Assembly: GCA_945881885.1 (NCBI GenBank)
Contig: CAMCVI010000012.1
Coordinates: forward strand, 1-54,383
Origin: Chryseobacterium gleum
GTDB taxonomy: Bacteria; Bacteroidota; Bacteroidia; Flavobacteriales; Flavobacteriaceae
DNA length: 54,383 bases
Direction: 5' to 3'
Positions 7,269 to 15,914 of the stretch are shown piece after piece (position 1 is the stretch's first letter; each line of letters starts with the position of its first letter). The position numbers and the translations under genes are program-made. Below the pieces are notes generated by a model. That model was not told the DNA's origin. It saw only the letters and a list, made by a program, of their open reading frames with translations, and did not search any database.

Positions 7269-7400
7269 TTGTTTTTAATCTACATAGTAAAACTAAAAAC
7301 CGTATACTTTACTGGTATTAGCAACTAAATCTAGCAACTTTATTTTACATAAATAATTCATTTCCAATGTTAAATTTTCGCCAAAACTAAAAACTTAACA

Positions 7401-7429
7401 TTGAATATTTAATATTTAATTTACCTTTG
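7401..7429 (+). promoter_or_regulatory. Bacteroidota-type promoter for the lysine-rich protein
   Basis: A -33 TTG at 7401-7403 and a perfect -7 box TACCTTTG at 7422-7429 with an 18-base spacer, about 44 bases before the ATG at 7473. Confidence 0.65.
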
Positions 7430-7472
7430 CGTAACATTTAGTTAACATTGAAACAACAAACAATAAATAAAA

Positions 7473-8036
7473 ATGGAAGAAAACAATCAAATTGACGAGA
7501 CAAATCAAACAGAAAAACCAGTAATTAGTAGTGTAACTCAACCAAAAACAACTACTCCTGTTAGAAGAACTGCTACAAGAAAACCAGTTGTAAAAAAAGT
7601 AGTTGAAGTAATACCTGTTTTAACAACAAGTAGACCTGCAAGAGTAAGAAAACCAATTGAAAAAAAACCAGTTGAAGAAATTAATTCTTCTACAGAAAGT
7701 ATTACGGTAACAATTGCAGATGAAAGTGGTAATGATATTGTAGACGAAGTTACGCCTACAAATCAGGAAACAAAAAAATTAGAAAAAAATAACATTAAAA
7801 AATTGAAAAAGATGAGTAAAAAAATCACAGAAAAAGAAAAGAAAGAGAAAGCAAAGCAAAAAGAAAAACAAGCTGTAGCTAAAGCAAAACAAAAAGAAAA
7901 GGAAAAAAAAGCTAAGAAAAAGAAAAAAGAAAAAGCTAAGAAAGAAAAAGCTAAAATGAAATTAAAAGCTAAAGCAGCTCAGAAAAAAGCAGCAGCTAAA
8001 AAGAAAAAATCTAAAGCAAAATCTAAGAAAAAATAG
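7473..8036 (+). CDS. Lysine-rich basic protein (histone H1-like tail), function unknown
   Basis: A 187-residue protein in two parts. Residues 1-105 are a disordered, proline- and threonine-rich segment (KTTTPVRRTATRKP, TTSRPARVRKPIEKKP) with a short acidic stretch. Residues ~110-187 are almost entirely Lys, Ala and Glu (KAKQKEKEKKAKKKKKEKAK), predicted helical and very basic, like histone H1 C-terminal tails and the Hc1-like or AlgP-like proteins of bacteria. Such proteins usually bind DNA or RNA; no fold or catalytic motif is present. The gene has its own promoter and strong terminator, so it is a single-gene unit and apparently well expressed. It sits just outside the tRNA attachment site, on the chromosomal side. 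Confidence 0.85.
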   Translation: MEENNQIDETNQTEKPVISSVTQPKTTTPVRRTATRKPVVKKVVEVIPVLTTSRPARVRKPIEKKPVEEINSSTESITVTIADESGNDIVDEVTPTNQETKKLEKNNIKKLKKMSKKITEKEKKEKAKQKEKQAVAKAKQKEKEKKAKKKKKEKAKKEKAKMKLKAKAAQKKAAAKKKKSKAKSKKK

Positions 8037-8055
8037 ATAAAAGTTTGCCCTAAAC

Positions 8056-8087
8056 AAAAAAATCGGAACAATTGTTCCGATTTTTTT
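8056..8087. terminator. Bidirectional rho-independent terminator
   Basis: CGGAACAA/TTGTTCCG (8064-8079) extended by A and T runs gives a perfect stem of about 16 bp between the convergent lysine-rich gene and riboflavin synthase gene. Confidence 0.85.
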
Positions 8088-8106
8088 TTGTTAGTTTAAT
8101 AGTTGA

Positions 8107-8697
8107 CTAATTTCTTAATTCATACATCCTAGCTATATATTTTCCAACAACGTCAAATTCTAAATTTACTTTTGTGCCAATTTCAAAAGTATGAAAAATA
8201 GTGTGTTCATACGTATATGGAATAATTGCCACGCTAAAACTGTTTTTAGCTGAATTTACAACTGTTAAACTGGTGCCATTTACCGTAATAGAACCTTTTT
8301 CAATAGTAATATTGTTTAAAGCGGAATCGTATTCAAATGTAAATTCCCAACTACCACTTTTTTCTTGAATAGTTGTACAAACTGCGGTTTGGTCAACATG
8401 GCCTTGCACGATATGTCCGTCTAATCTGTCGCCCAATTTCATGGCTCTTTCAATATTTACTTTGTCGCCAATTTTCCACAAACCTAAAGTGGTTTTATTT
8501 ATCGTTTCTTGGATAGCTGTTACTACGTGTTTGTTGTCAAATATTTCTACAACGGTCAAACAAACACCATTATGTGCCACACTTTGGTCAATTTTTAACT
8601 CATTCGTAATATTTGTTTGAATTGTTAAGTGTACATTTCCCTGATCTTTTTTGATATCTGAAATTATTCCGAGAGTTTCTATGATTCCTGTAAACAT
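8107..8697 (-). CDS. ribE: Riboflavin synthase, alpha chain
   Basis: Catalyses the last step of riboflavin synthesis, dismutating two 6,7-dimethyl-8-ribityllumazine molecules. The 196-residue protein has the universal N-terminus MFTGIIETLG and the duplicated lumazine-binding fold: repeat one has VAHNGVCLTV and repeat two has GSITVNGTSLTVV, each closing with a beta-barrel half. HGHIVQGHVD-type sequence (LDGHIVQGHVDQTAV) links them. It is complete and of standard length. It is divergent from pdxA, leaving only 46 bases for both promoters, and convergent with the lysine-rich gene across a shared terminator. Confidence 0.97.
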   Translation of the reverse strand: MFTGIIETLGIISDIKKDQGNVHLTIQTNITNELKIDQSVAHNGVCLTVVEIFDNKHVVTAIQETINKTTLGLWKIGDKVNIERAMKLGDRLDGHIVQGHVDQTAVCTTIQEKSGSWEFTFEYDSALNNITIEKGSITVNGTSLTVVNSAKNSFSVAIIPYTYEHTIFHTFEIGTKVNLEFDVVGKYIARMYELRN

Positions 8698-8714
8698 ATG
8701 ACGGTTTATTTTTA

Positions 8715-8722
8715 TAAATTTG
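8715..8722 (+). promoter_or_regulatory. Putative -7 box for pdxA
   Basis: TAAATTTG matches TAnnTTTG 22 bases before the pdxA ATG, in the short divergent region shared with ribE. No clear -33 element. Confidence 0.5.
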
Positions 8723-8743
8723 CATCAAAATTAAGAAATAAAA

Positions 8744-9793
8744 ATGGTAAAACATTCGGAAAATATAATTGTTGGTGTTTCTATTGGAGACATGAACGGC
8801 ATTGGACCAGAAGTAGTGTTAAAAACATTCGAAGATACACGAATGTTAGACATCTGCACACCTGTTATTTTTGCTAATGCTAAAATTGTTTCGTTTTTAA
8901 AAAGAACCTATAATTTAAACGCATTTATTCAAGGAATTGACAATTTAGATCAAATTGTTTTAGGGAAAATAAATGTTTTAAATGTATGGCGCGAAGGAGC
9001 TAATTTAGAAAACGGCAAATTGGATGAAGAAATTGGAAAATATGCCATAAAATCATTTCAAGCGGCAACAGCGGCTTTAAAAAACAACCAAATTGATGTT
9101 TTAGTAACTGCGCCTATAAATAAATACAACATTCAAGCGGATGATTATAGATTTGCAGGACATACCGATTATCTAAATGAACAATTAGAAGGTGAAGCCC
9201 TAATGTTTATGGTTCATGAAGACATAAAAGTGGGACTAATTACAGACCATATTCCTATTGCAGAATTGTCAAAACATATCAATTCAAAGTTAATTGAGAA
9301 AAAAATCAATACTATAAATCAAAGTTTAATTGCCGATTTTAAAATAAACAAACCAAAAATTGCAGTTTTGGGATTGAATCCACATAGCGGCGATAATGGC
9401 GTAATTGGCAAAGAAGATGATGAAATTGTGAAACCAAGTTTAGAGAAGATTTTTAAAAGTGGCATTCAAGTCTTTGGACCGTTTTCAGCAGATAGTTTTT
9501 TTGGTTCCAACCAATATAAAAATTACGATGCGGTAGTTGCGATGTATCACGACCAAGGATTAATTCCTTTCAAAACACTATCATTTGGCGAAGGCGTAAA
9601 TTTTACTGCCGGATTAAACAAAGTAAGAACCTCACCAGATCACGGAACAGGTTTTGATATTGCTGGCAAAAACATAGCCAACGAAAGTTCTTTCAGAGAA
9701 GCCGTTTACAGCGCTATAGACATTTATAAAAACAGAATGGAATATCATGAATTAACCAACAACCCTTTGAAAAAAGGAACAGGTAAAGTTTAA
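8744..9793 (+). CDS. pdxA: 4-hydroxythreonine-4-phosphate dehydrogenase
   Basis: PdxA oxidises 4-phosphohydroxy-L-threonine with NAD in the DXP-dependent pathway to pyridoxal phosphate (vitamin B6). The 349-residue length is standard. The N-terminal signature SIGDMNGIGPEVVLKTF is clear. The metal-binding histidines are visible in AGHTDYLNEQ, GLNPHSGDNG and AMYHDQGLIPFK; the C-terminal segment RTSPDHGTGFDIAGK is the family block. Complete. It is probably transcribed alone from the -7 box at 8715; the next gene has its own promoter. Confidence 0.97.
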   Translation: MVKHSENIIVGVSIGDMNGIGPEVVLKTFEDTRMLDICTPVIFANAKIVSFLKRTYNLNAFIQGIDNLDQIVLGKINVLNVWREGANLENGKLDEEIGKYAIKSFQAATAALKNNQIDVLVTAPINKYNIQADDYRFAGHTDYLNEQLEGEALMFMVHEDIKVGLITDHIPIAELSKHINSKLIEKKINTINQSLIADFKINKPKIAVLGLNPHSGDNGVIGKEDDEIVKPSLEKIFKSGIQVFGPFSADSFFGSNQYKNYDAVVAMYHDQGLIPFKTLSFGEGVNFTAGLNKVRTSPDHGTGFDIAGKNIANESSFREAVYSAIDIYKNRMEYHELTNNPLKKGTGKV

Positions 9794-9817
9794 TTTAAAA
9801 AAAAGCAAAGAAAATTA

Positions 9818-9845
9818 TTGTAATTCCAATATTTTTGTATCTTTG
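9818..9845 (+). promoter_or_regulatory. Promoter for the DUF177-rpmF-fabH-acc cluster
   Basis: A -33 TTG at 9818-9820 and a perfect -7 box TATCTTTG at 9838-9845 with a 17-base spacer, 33 bases before the ATG at 9878. Confidence 0.65.
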
Positions 9846-9877
9846 CACACCCTTATAAAAAGGGAAAAACTGATGTT

Positions 9878-10417
9878 ATGGATATATTAAAAGAATTTTT
9901 AATCCCATTTTCAGGATTAAAACTGGGTAAACACCAGTTTGAATTTCAAGTAAACAATACGTTCTTTACTCATTTTGGCTATGACGAATTTAATAGTTCT
10001 AACATCAAAATGAATGTAGTATTAGAGAAAAAAAGCAATATGCTTGAGCTCAGTTTTTCGCACAAAGGAATTGTAAATGTTCCTTGCGATTTAACAAATG
10101 AGGATTTTGATTTACCAATTAAAGGCAAAATGAAACTCATAGTTAGATTTGGTGATGAATTTAATGATGACAATGATGAATTTATCGTTTTGCCTCATGA
10201 TGAATTTCAAGTAAACGTAGCACAATATTGTTATGAAATGATGGTTTTATCTGTTCCAACAAAAAGAATACACACCGGAATAAAAGATGGCACATTACAA
10301 TCAGAAGCATTACAAAATTTGGAAAAATTTTCTCCAAAAGAAACAAAAGCACAAGAGATTAAAGAAATAGACCCAAGATGGGAAGGTTTAAAAAAACTAT
10401 TAACGGATAAAAAATAG
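9878..10417 (+). CDS. DUF177 family (YceD-like) protein upstream of rpmF
   Basis: A 179-residue cytosolic protein of the YceD/DUF177 family, linked in many bacteria and plastids to 23S rRNA accumulation and large-subunit assembly. The order DUF177-rpmF is one of the most conserved gene pairs in bacteria and is seen here with only 6 bases between the genes. The core has conserved beta-strand blocks (VNVPCDLTNEDFDLPI, then VRFGDEF). The usual C-terminal DPRWEGLKKLL is present, just before the end. No membrane segment or signal. The cluster continues to fabH and accBC, tying ribosome assembly to fatty-acid initiation. Confidence 0.9.
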   Translation: MDILKEFLIPFSGLKLGKHQFEFQVNNTFFTHFGYDEFNSSNIKMNVVLEKKSNMLELSFSHKGIVNVPCDLTNEDFDLPIKGKMKLIVRFGDEFNDDNDEFIVLPHDEFQVNVAQYCYEMMVLSVPTKRIHTGIKDGTLQSEALQNLEKFSPKETKAQEIKEIDPRWEGLKKLLTDKK

Positions 10418-10423
10418 AATAAA

Positions 10424-10618
10424 ATGGCACATCCTAAACGTAGACAGTCCTCGACTAGAAGAGACAAAAGAAGAACACACTACAAAGCATCTGCACAACA
10501 AATTGCAACTTGCGTAGTAACTGGTGAAGCTCACTTATATCACAGAGCGTACTGGCATGAAGGTAAAATGTATTACAGAGGTCAAGTTGTTATTGACAAG
10601 ACGGATAGTATGCTATAA
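10424..10618 (+). CDS. rpmF: 50S ribosomal protein L32
   Basis: A 64-residue ribosomal protein. The N-terminus [20 protein letters not shown] is typical of Bacteroidota L32. The zinc-binding Cys pairs of some L32 proteins are reduced to a single Cys ([14 protein letters not shown]), the C-minus form usual in this phylum. It starts 6 bases after the DUF177 stop and is followed by a terminator, so part of the transcription probably ends here before fabH. Confidence 0.97.
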   Translation: MAHPKRRQSSTRRDKRRTHYKASAQQIATCVVTGEAHLYHRAYWHEGKMYYRGQVVIDKTDSML

Positions 10619-10636
10619 TTTCACTAAAATTATTGA

Positions 10637-10664
10637 GAAACTCTCACTTGCGTGAGGGTTTTTT
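10637..10664 (+). terminator. Rho-independent terminator after rpmF
   Basis: CTCAC-TTGC-GTGAG (10643-10656), with flanking pairs that extend the stem, followed by a run of eight T residues. Confidence 0.75.
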
Positions 10665-10859
10665 TTATTTTAATGAAAATTATCTAATTGTATTTTTAGA
10701 AAATTCCGAAATAATTCGTAATTTTCGCCTCTTTACGCACACAAAGTTGCAAAGAAAATTATTTATTTATGAAATCGCCATAATCATTGCGTGCTTCGAA
10801 AGAAAATACCAAAGAAATAGCGACACATATGTTACCAAAAAAAATAACATTAAAAACAT

Positions 10860-11849
10860 ATGAATAAAATTACTGCCGCAATAACTGCAATTGGCTCGTA
10901 TGTACCAGAATATATATTATCAAATCAGGTTCTAGAAACTTTGGTTGATACCAATGATGAATGGATAACATCAAGAACCGGAATAAAAGAGAGAAGACTT
11001 TTAAAATTAGACGGCGAAGGAACCTCTTACCTAGCCATTAAAGCCGCTCAGAACCTCATAGAAAAAGCAAAATTAGACCCAAAAGAAATTGACCTTGTAA
11101 TTATGGCAACTACTACACCAGATTTGCCTGTAGCGTCAACCGGAGTATATGTAGCCACGCAAATTGGAGCCACAAATGCCTTTGCATACGACTTACAAGC
11201 TGCTTGTTCAGGATTTCTTTTTGGTATGTCAACCGCTTCCGCTTACATTCAATCTGGAAAATATAAAAAAGTGTTGCTTATAGGTGCCGATAAAATGTCG
11301 TCTATAATTGATTATACTGACCGTGCTACCTGTATTATTTTTGGAGATGGCGCCGGTGCAGCATTGTTTGAGCCTAATTTTGAAGGATTAGGAATACAAG
11401 ACGAAATTTTAAAATCAGACGGAATTGGAAGAGATTTTTTAAAAATTGAAGCAGGTGGTTCAATTTTACCTCCATCTGAAGAAACCATAAAAAACAAACA
11501 ACATTTTGTATTTCAAGATGGAAAAACCGTATTCAAACACGCTGTTTCAGGTATGGCAGATGTAAGTGAAAAAATCATGCAACGTAATAACTTAACGCAC
11601 GATGATGTAAATTGGTTAATTGCACATCAAGCAAACAAAAGAATTATTGACGCCACTGCAAATAGAATGAATGTAGACGAATCTAAAGTTTTAGTCAACA
11701 TTCACCGATATGGAAATACTACCTCTGCTACACTACCTTTACTTTTAGCAGATTTTGAAGATAAATTTAAAAAAGGAGATAATTTAATTTTTGCTGCATT
11801 TGGTGGTGGATTCACATGGGGATCTATTTACCTAAAATGGGCGTATTAA
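10860..11849 (+). CDS. fabH: Beta-ketoacyl-ACP synthase III
   Basis: FabH starts fatty-acid synthesis by condensing acetyl-CoA or a branched acyl-CoA with malonyl-ACP. The 329 residues carry the catalytic triad: Cys in QAACSGFLFGM near residue 112, His in WLIAHQANKRI and Asn in HRYGNTTSATLPL. The C-terminal FGGGFTWGSIYLKW is the family ending. It lies downstream of rpmF and upstream of accB and accC, the conserved plsX/fabH-type neighbourhood. The 240 bases before it hold the rpmF terminator and no supported gene. Confidence 0.97.
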   Translation: MNKITAAITAIGSYVPEYILSNQVLETLVDTNDEWITSRTGIKERRLLKLDGEGTSYLAIKAAQNLIEKAKLDPKEIDLVIMATTTPDLPVASTGVYVATQIGATNAFAYDLQAACSGFLFGMSTASAYIQSGKYKKVLLIGADKMSSIIDYTDRATCIIFGDGAGAALFEPNFEGLGIQDEILKSDGIGRDFLKIEAGGSILPPSEETIKNKQHFVFQDGKTVFKHAVSGMADVSEKIMQRNNLTHDDVNWLIAHQANKRIIDATANRMNVDESKVLVNIHRYGNTTSATLPLLLADFEDKFKKGDNLIFAAFGGGFTWGSIYLKWAY

Positions 11850-11881
11850 GAACAACAAACTATAACTAAAACAACTTAATT

Positions 11882-12355
11882 ATGGATTTAAAAGAAATTC
11901 AAAACCTAATCAAATTTGTATCTAATTCTGGAGTAGCAGAAGTAAAATTAGAAACGGGCGATGTAAAAATTACAATTAGAACTACATTAGAAGGTAATTC
12001 TCATGATATTACCTATGTGCAACAAGCCCCTGCTCAACAAGCTGTTCAGCAAGCTGCGCCGGTAGCTCTTGCTGCTGCAACACCAGTTAATACAGCTGCG
12101 GAAGACAACTCAAAATACATCACTATTAAATCACCAATGATAGGTACGTTGTATAGAAAACCTGCTCCAGACAAACCAATGTTTGTTGAAGTAGGAAGTA
12201 CTATAAGTAAAGGTGATGTGGTTTGTGTAGTAGAAGCCATGAAATTATTCAACGAAATTGAATCTGAAATTTCAGGTAAAATCGTAAAAATATTAGTTGA
12301 CGATTCTTCTCCTGTTGAATTTGACCAACCTTTATTTTTAGTTGATCCTTCGTGA
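11882..12355 (+). CDS. accB: Biotin carboxyl carrier protein of acetyl-CoA carboxylase
   Basis: The 157-residue BCCP subunit carries the biotin that shuttles CO2 between biotin carboxylase and carboxyltransferase in malonyl-CoA synthesis. It has the short N-terminal helix region (MDLKEIQNLIKFVSNSGVAE), an Ala/Gln/Pro-rich flexible linker (residues ~45-80) and a C-terminal biotinyl domain with the biotinylated Lys in VEAMKLFNEIE near residue 122. Complete and in operon order with accC, 69 bases upstream of it. Confidence 0.97.
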   Translation: MDLKEIQNLIKFVSNSGVAEVKLETGDVKITIRTTLEGNSHDITYVQQAPAQQAVQQAAPVALAAATPVNTAAEDNSKYITIKSPMIGTLYRKPAPDKPMFVEVGSTISKGDVVCVVEAMKLFNEIESEISGKIVKILVDDSSPVEFDQPLFLVDPS

Positions 12356-12424
12356 TTTGAAAAAATGTAATCATTTGAATTCATTTTCAAATTTTCAAAT
12401 TGTATAATTTTCAAATTAAAATGT

Positions 12425-13777
12425 ATGTTTAAAAAAATATTAATTGCCAATAGAGGCGAAATTGCATTACGTGTTATTCGTACGTGCAGAGAAATGGGAA
12501 TTAAAACAGTTGCTGTTTATTCTACTGCTGATGCTGAAAGTTTGCATGTTAAATTTGCTGACGAAGCAGTATGTATAGGCCCGCCGCCAAGTAATTTATC
12601 TTACTTAAAAATGTCTAACATTATCGCTGCAGCTGAAATTACGAATGCCGATGCCATTCATCCGGGTTATGGTTTCCTTTCTGAAAACGCAAAATTTTCT
12701 AAAATTTGCCAAGAACACAATATCAAATTTATTGGCGCTTCGCCTGAGATGATTGACAGAATGGGTGATAAAGCTTCCGCTAAATCAACAATGATTGAAG
12801 CGGGTGTGCCTTGTGTACCTGGTTCAGTTGGTATTTTAGAATCTTACGAACAAGCCGAAAAATTAGCTGCTGAATTTGGCTACCCAGTCATGTTAAAAGC
12901 AACTGCTGGTGGTGGTGGAAAAGGAATGCGTGCCGTTTTGAAAAAAGAAGATTTATTAAAAGCATGGGAAAGCGCAAGACAAGAATCTGCGGCTGCTTTT
13001 GGAAATGATGGCATGTACCTTGAAAAATTGATTGAAGAACCAAGACATATTGAAATTCAGGTTGTAGGTGATGCTTACGGTAAAGCCTGTCACTTATCTG
13101 AAAGAGATTGTTCTGTGCAACGTCGTCATCAAAAATTAACAGAAGAAACTCCTTCTCCGTTTATGACAGATGAATTACGTGAAGCTATGGGAACAGCAGC
13201 TGTAAAAGCAGCAGAATATATAAAATACGAAGGCGCTGGAACGGTAGAATTCTTAGTTGACAAACATAGAAATTTCTACTTTATGGAAATGAATACCCGT
13301 ATTCAGGTAGAACATCCAATAACAGAACAAGTTGTAGATTACGATTTAATTAGAGAACAAATTATGGTGGCTGCTGGAATTCCAATTTCTGGTAAAAACT
13401 ATTTTCCACAATTACATGCGATTGAATGTAGAATTAATGCAGAAGATCCCTACAACGACTTCCGTCCTTCACCAGGGAAAATTACAGTATTACATTCGCC
13501 AGGCGGACACGGTGTTCGTTTAGACACACATGTTTACGCAGGTTATACAATTCCACCAAATTACGACTCGATGATTGCAAAGTTAATTACAACGGCGCAA
13601 ACCAGACAAGAAGCCATAAACAAAATGAAACGCGCTTTAGACGAATTTCATATTGAAGGTATAAAAACCACTATTCCATTCCACAGACAATTAATGGATC
13701 ACCCAGATTATGTTTCTGGAAATTACACCACGGCCTTTATGGACACTTGGGTAATGGATACTAAAATAGAAGAATAA
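12425..13777 (+). CDS. accC: Biotin carboxylase subunit of acetyl-CoA carboxylase
   Basis: AccC carboxylates BCCP-biotin with ATP and bicarbonate. The 450-residue ATP-grasp protein starts [20 protein letters not shown]. The glycine-rich ATP loop is [10 protein letters not shown], the [12 protein letters not shown] block binds bicarbonate and biotin, and [15 protein letters not shown] is the metal and catalytic segment. Full length. The start at 12425 is preceded by an out-of-frame ATG at 12421. The 69-base gap after accB holds three near copies of TTTTCAAATT, a simple direct repeat. A strong terminator follows the gene. Confidence 0.98.
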   Translation: MFKKILIANRGEIALRVIRTCREMGIKTVAVYSTADAESLHVKFADEAVCIGPPPSNLSYLKMSNIIAAAEITNADAIHPGYGFLSENAKFSKICQEHNIKFIGASPEMIDRMGDKASAKSTMIEAGVPCVPGSVGILESYEQAEKLAAEFGYPVMLKATAGGGGKGMRAVLKKEDLLKAWESARQESAAAFGNDGMYLEKLIEEPRHIEIQVVGDAYGKACHLSERDCSVQRRHQKLTEETPSPFMTDELREAMGTAAVKAAEYIKYEGAGTVEFLVDKHRNFYFMEMNTRIQVEHPITEQVVDYDLIREQIMVAAGIPISGKNYFPQLHAIECRINAEDPYNDFRPSPGKITVLHSPGGHGVRLDTHVYAGYTIPPNYDSMIAKLITTAQTRQEAINKMKRALDEFHIEGIKTTIPFHRQLMDHPDYVSGNYTTAFMDTWVMDTKIEE

Positions 13778-13810
13778 AAAATAGGCTAGTCAATAACTAG
13801 CCTATTTTTT
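13776..13810. terminator. Bidirectional terminator between accC and the ACT-domain gene
   Basis: A 15-bp perfect stem (AAAAAATAGGCTAGT with its complement) around a 5-base loop. The stop codon of the convergent gene (13797-13799) lies inside the stem. Confidence 0.9.
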
Positions 13811-14459
13811 TTAAGTCTTTTATTACGCTAAACGCTATATCAATTTGATTTTCATTTACTACAATGGTAAATTCATTAGAAGTGGAAATTACTTCGTCAA
13901 TAATAATTCCTTCCCAAGCTAACGATTGAAAAATATAATAATATACGCCTGGAACAGAAACATTTTCGTGAGGTAATTTGACCGTTATGGATGATAAATT
14001 CTCATTTTTATGAATTAATTTTTCAGATTTTAAACACGATTCTACAATATTATTAATTTCTGAACTTACTACAATATTGGTTTCACTAACACCACGAGAT
14101 GAGGTGTAAAATAAATTTTTATTTGTTTTAATTTCCGACATTAACTTGGTTTGATTTTCCAACAATGTATCCGAAATTTCATACGTATAATCTGTTAGAG
14201 AAGAACGAACAGTGATTTCTCCAATATTTTGTAAAACCCTGGTTACTTTATAATTAATTTTAAAATCAAGTTCTTCTGAAATTCTTTTTAAAGCCATTAC
14301 CACCGCACCCTGCTTGATGTCTTTACCTAAATACAATTCAATTTCAGGCATAATAATTCGAGCTAAAGAAGTTAAATTAATAATTCCTTCTGATAAAGAA
14401 CTCAATAAAAAGGGTTTGGTTTTTAGGTATTTTTCAACAACTGAGGCAACTGTTTTCAT
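13797..14459 (-). CDS. ACT-domain protein of unknown function
   Basis: A 220-residue cytosolic protein. The N-terminal half (MKTVASVVEKYLKTKPFLLS, then GIINLTSLARIIMPEIE and GAVVMALKRISEEL) reads as helical, possibly a helix-turn-helix-like unit. The C-terminal part (VPGVYYYIFQSLAWEGIIID with EVISTSNEFTIVVNE) has the beta-alpha-beta pattern and PGV...EVIST sequence of the aspartokinase-type ACT domain, which binds amino acids. There is no kinase domain. It is likely an amino-acid-responsive regulator or orphan sensor; no substrate can be named. Convergent with accC, with its stop within the shared terminator. Confidence 0.7.
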   Translation of the reverse strand: MKTVASVVEKYLKTKPFLLSSLSEGIINLTSLARIIMPEIELYLGKDIKQGAVVMALKRISEELDFKINYKVTRVLQNIGEITVRSSLTDYTYEISDTLLENQTKLMSEIKTNKNLFYTSSRGVSETNIVVSSEINNIVESCLKSEKLIHKNENLSSITVKLPHENVSVPGVYYYIFQSLAWEGIIIDEVISTSNEFTIVVNENQIDIAFSVIKDLKKIG

Positions 14460-14514
14460 AAGATTGGGGGTTTAATTAAGAACAAATATAAAAAACAAAA
14501 TGTTATAATTATAA

Positions 14515-14880
14515 CTAATTGTCAAAATAATAAAAGGCAGCTTCCAAATGTTCAATGTCAAATGTTTCCCCTTTTGCATGAATGGCTATAATGTCAAATC
14601 TTACTTCAACATCCAAATCATTAAAAATCACATATTCATTAATGGCTTTCACCAGCAATTGAATTTTTTTTGGCTTTACGAAATCTTGGGGCAATCCTAA
14701 ATCAATACTACTTCTGGTTTTGACTTCTACCACGGCTAGAATTCCGTCTTTCAAAGCAATAATATCCACTTCTGCTTTTTGATACGTCCAATTGGTTTCT
14801 AAAATTTCGTAGCCGTTTTTTTCTAAAAAATCAACTGCTACTTCTTCTCCTGTTTTTCCTAAGTCGTTGTGTGCTGCCAT
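14515..14880 (-). CDS. YraN family protein (UPF0102), endonuclease-like
   Basis: A 121-residue protein with the YraN/UPF0102 pattern: an N-terminal GKTGEEVAVDFLEKNGYEIL, then the restriction-endonuclease-like motif with Asp in EVDIIA and Glu-x-Lys in VVEVKTRSS, and GLPQDFVKPKK. These match the (E)D-ExK core of a Holliday-junction-resolvase-like fold. Cellular role not established; members cluster with DNA-processing genes. It lies between the LD-carboxypeptidase and ACT genes on the same strand, with about 40-55 base gaps. Confidence 0.93.
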   Translation of the reverse strand: MAAHNDLGKTGEEVAVDFLEKNGYEILETNWTYQKAEVDIIALKDGILAVVEVKTRSSIDLGLPQDFVKPKKIQLLVKAINEYVIFNDLDVEVRFDIIAIHAKGETFDIEHLEAAFYYFDN

Positions 14881-14920
14881 TTTTTAATGTGTAAATAATC
14901 AATATGCCAATCTGTCAATA

Positions 14921-15817
14921 TTAGCGGAATTGTAGTTTCACTTCTTTATCATTTACTTCAAAATCTACTTGTTTTCCTAAAATTAAGGTGCGATTATCCG
15001 ATTGATGTCCCGCAGGAAATTGAAACGCAATTGGAATGGAAAAATCTTTAGCTATTTCGGTTATAATTTGCACTTCGTTTTGCCCAAATGGAATTTCATT
15101 ATCATGCATGTCGGTCATACTTCCTACTATAATTCCTTTAACATTTTCAAAATAACCGTTGCGTTTTAAATTGTAAAGCATTCTATCAATATGATATAAA
15201 TATTCGTCTAAATCTTCAATAAATAGGATTTTATCTTTGGTAACAATTGCTGATTTTGAACCCAACAAACTATATAAAATAGAAATATTACCTCCTACTA
15301 ATTCTCCAAAAGCCTTTCCTTTAACATCAAAAGATTTAGAAGGAATTGTATATGATATTGCTTCGCCAAATAATGCTTTTCGCAAAGTTTCTTTCACTTC
15401 TTCAGGCGCATTTGGCACTGTAAATGGCATAATGGAATGCAAAGACGCCACGCGCTCCAAATTTAATTGACTATGTAAAACGGTCACATCTGAAAAACCC
15501 ATAATCCATTTTGGCTGTTTTTTGAAATTTGAAAATTCCAAAGAATCTATAATTCTTACCGTTCCATAACCGCCACGTGCACACCAAATTGCTTTTACGT
15601 TTTCATCGTCTAATTGTGATTGAAAATCAGTTGCGCGTTCCTTATCCGTGCCACCTAATTGGAAATTATCTAAACCAATCGTATGGCCTAATTTCGCTTT
15701 TAATCCCCAAGATTCTAATAATTCAATAGCAGATTGGGCATCTTCTTTGGAAAATTTTCGCGCAGTACAAACTAGAGCAACAGTATCTCCTGCCTTTAAA
15801 AATGGTGGTATAATCAT
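14921..15817 (-). CDS. LD-carboxypeptidase (peptidase S66, LdcA-like)
   Basis: Removes the terminal D-Ala from murein tetrapeptides during peptidoglycan recycling. At 298 residues the size is standard. The family start PPFLKAGDTVALVCTARK is clear; the Ser nucleophile is in IMGFSDVTVLH, the Glu in VGGNISILYSLLGSK to FIEDLDEYLYHIDRML, and the His in FPAGHQSDNRTLILG. No signal peptide, so cytosolic. Divergent from metG with about 70-100 bases between. Confidence 0.93.
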   Translation of the reverse strand: MIIPPFLKAGDTVALVCTARKFSKEDAQSAIELLESWGLKAKLGHTIGLDNFQLGGTDKERATDFQSQLDDENVKAIWCARGGYGTVRIIDSLEFSNFKKQPKWIMGFSDVTVLHSQLNLERVASLHSIMPFTVPNAPEEVKETLRKALFGEAISYTIPSKSFDVKGKAFGELVGGNISILYSLLGSKSAIVTKDKILFIEDLDEYLYHIDRMLYNLKRNGYFENVKGIIVGSMTDMHDNEIPFGQNEVQIITEIAKDFSIPIAFQFPAGHQSDNRTLILGKQVDFEVNDKEVKLQFR

Positions 15818-15887
15818 ATAAAATTCAATAAGAATTCAAAAATAAGGAATTTGAACAGAAAAATTCGTCTATTCCTCTTAAATGAAT

Positions 15888-15895
15888 TATTTTTG
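15888..15895 (+). promoter_or_regulatory. Putative -7 box for metG that decides its start
   Basis: TATTTTTG matches TAnnTTTG. It lies 20 bases before the ATG at 15915 and downstream of an in-frame ATG at 15882, so transcripts would not include the upstream ATG. Confidence 0.55.
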
Positions 15896-15914
15896 TATCA
15901 AATTTAATGACAAT

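Noticed and set aside
10633..10863. Open frame of 76 codons between rpmF and fabH
   Set aside because: It begins inside the rpmF terminator, has no recognisable domain, and reads like translated AT-rich spacer.
12046..12450. 134-codon minus-strand open frame over accB
   Set aside because: Shadow of accB; no conserved features, and accB is unambiguous.
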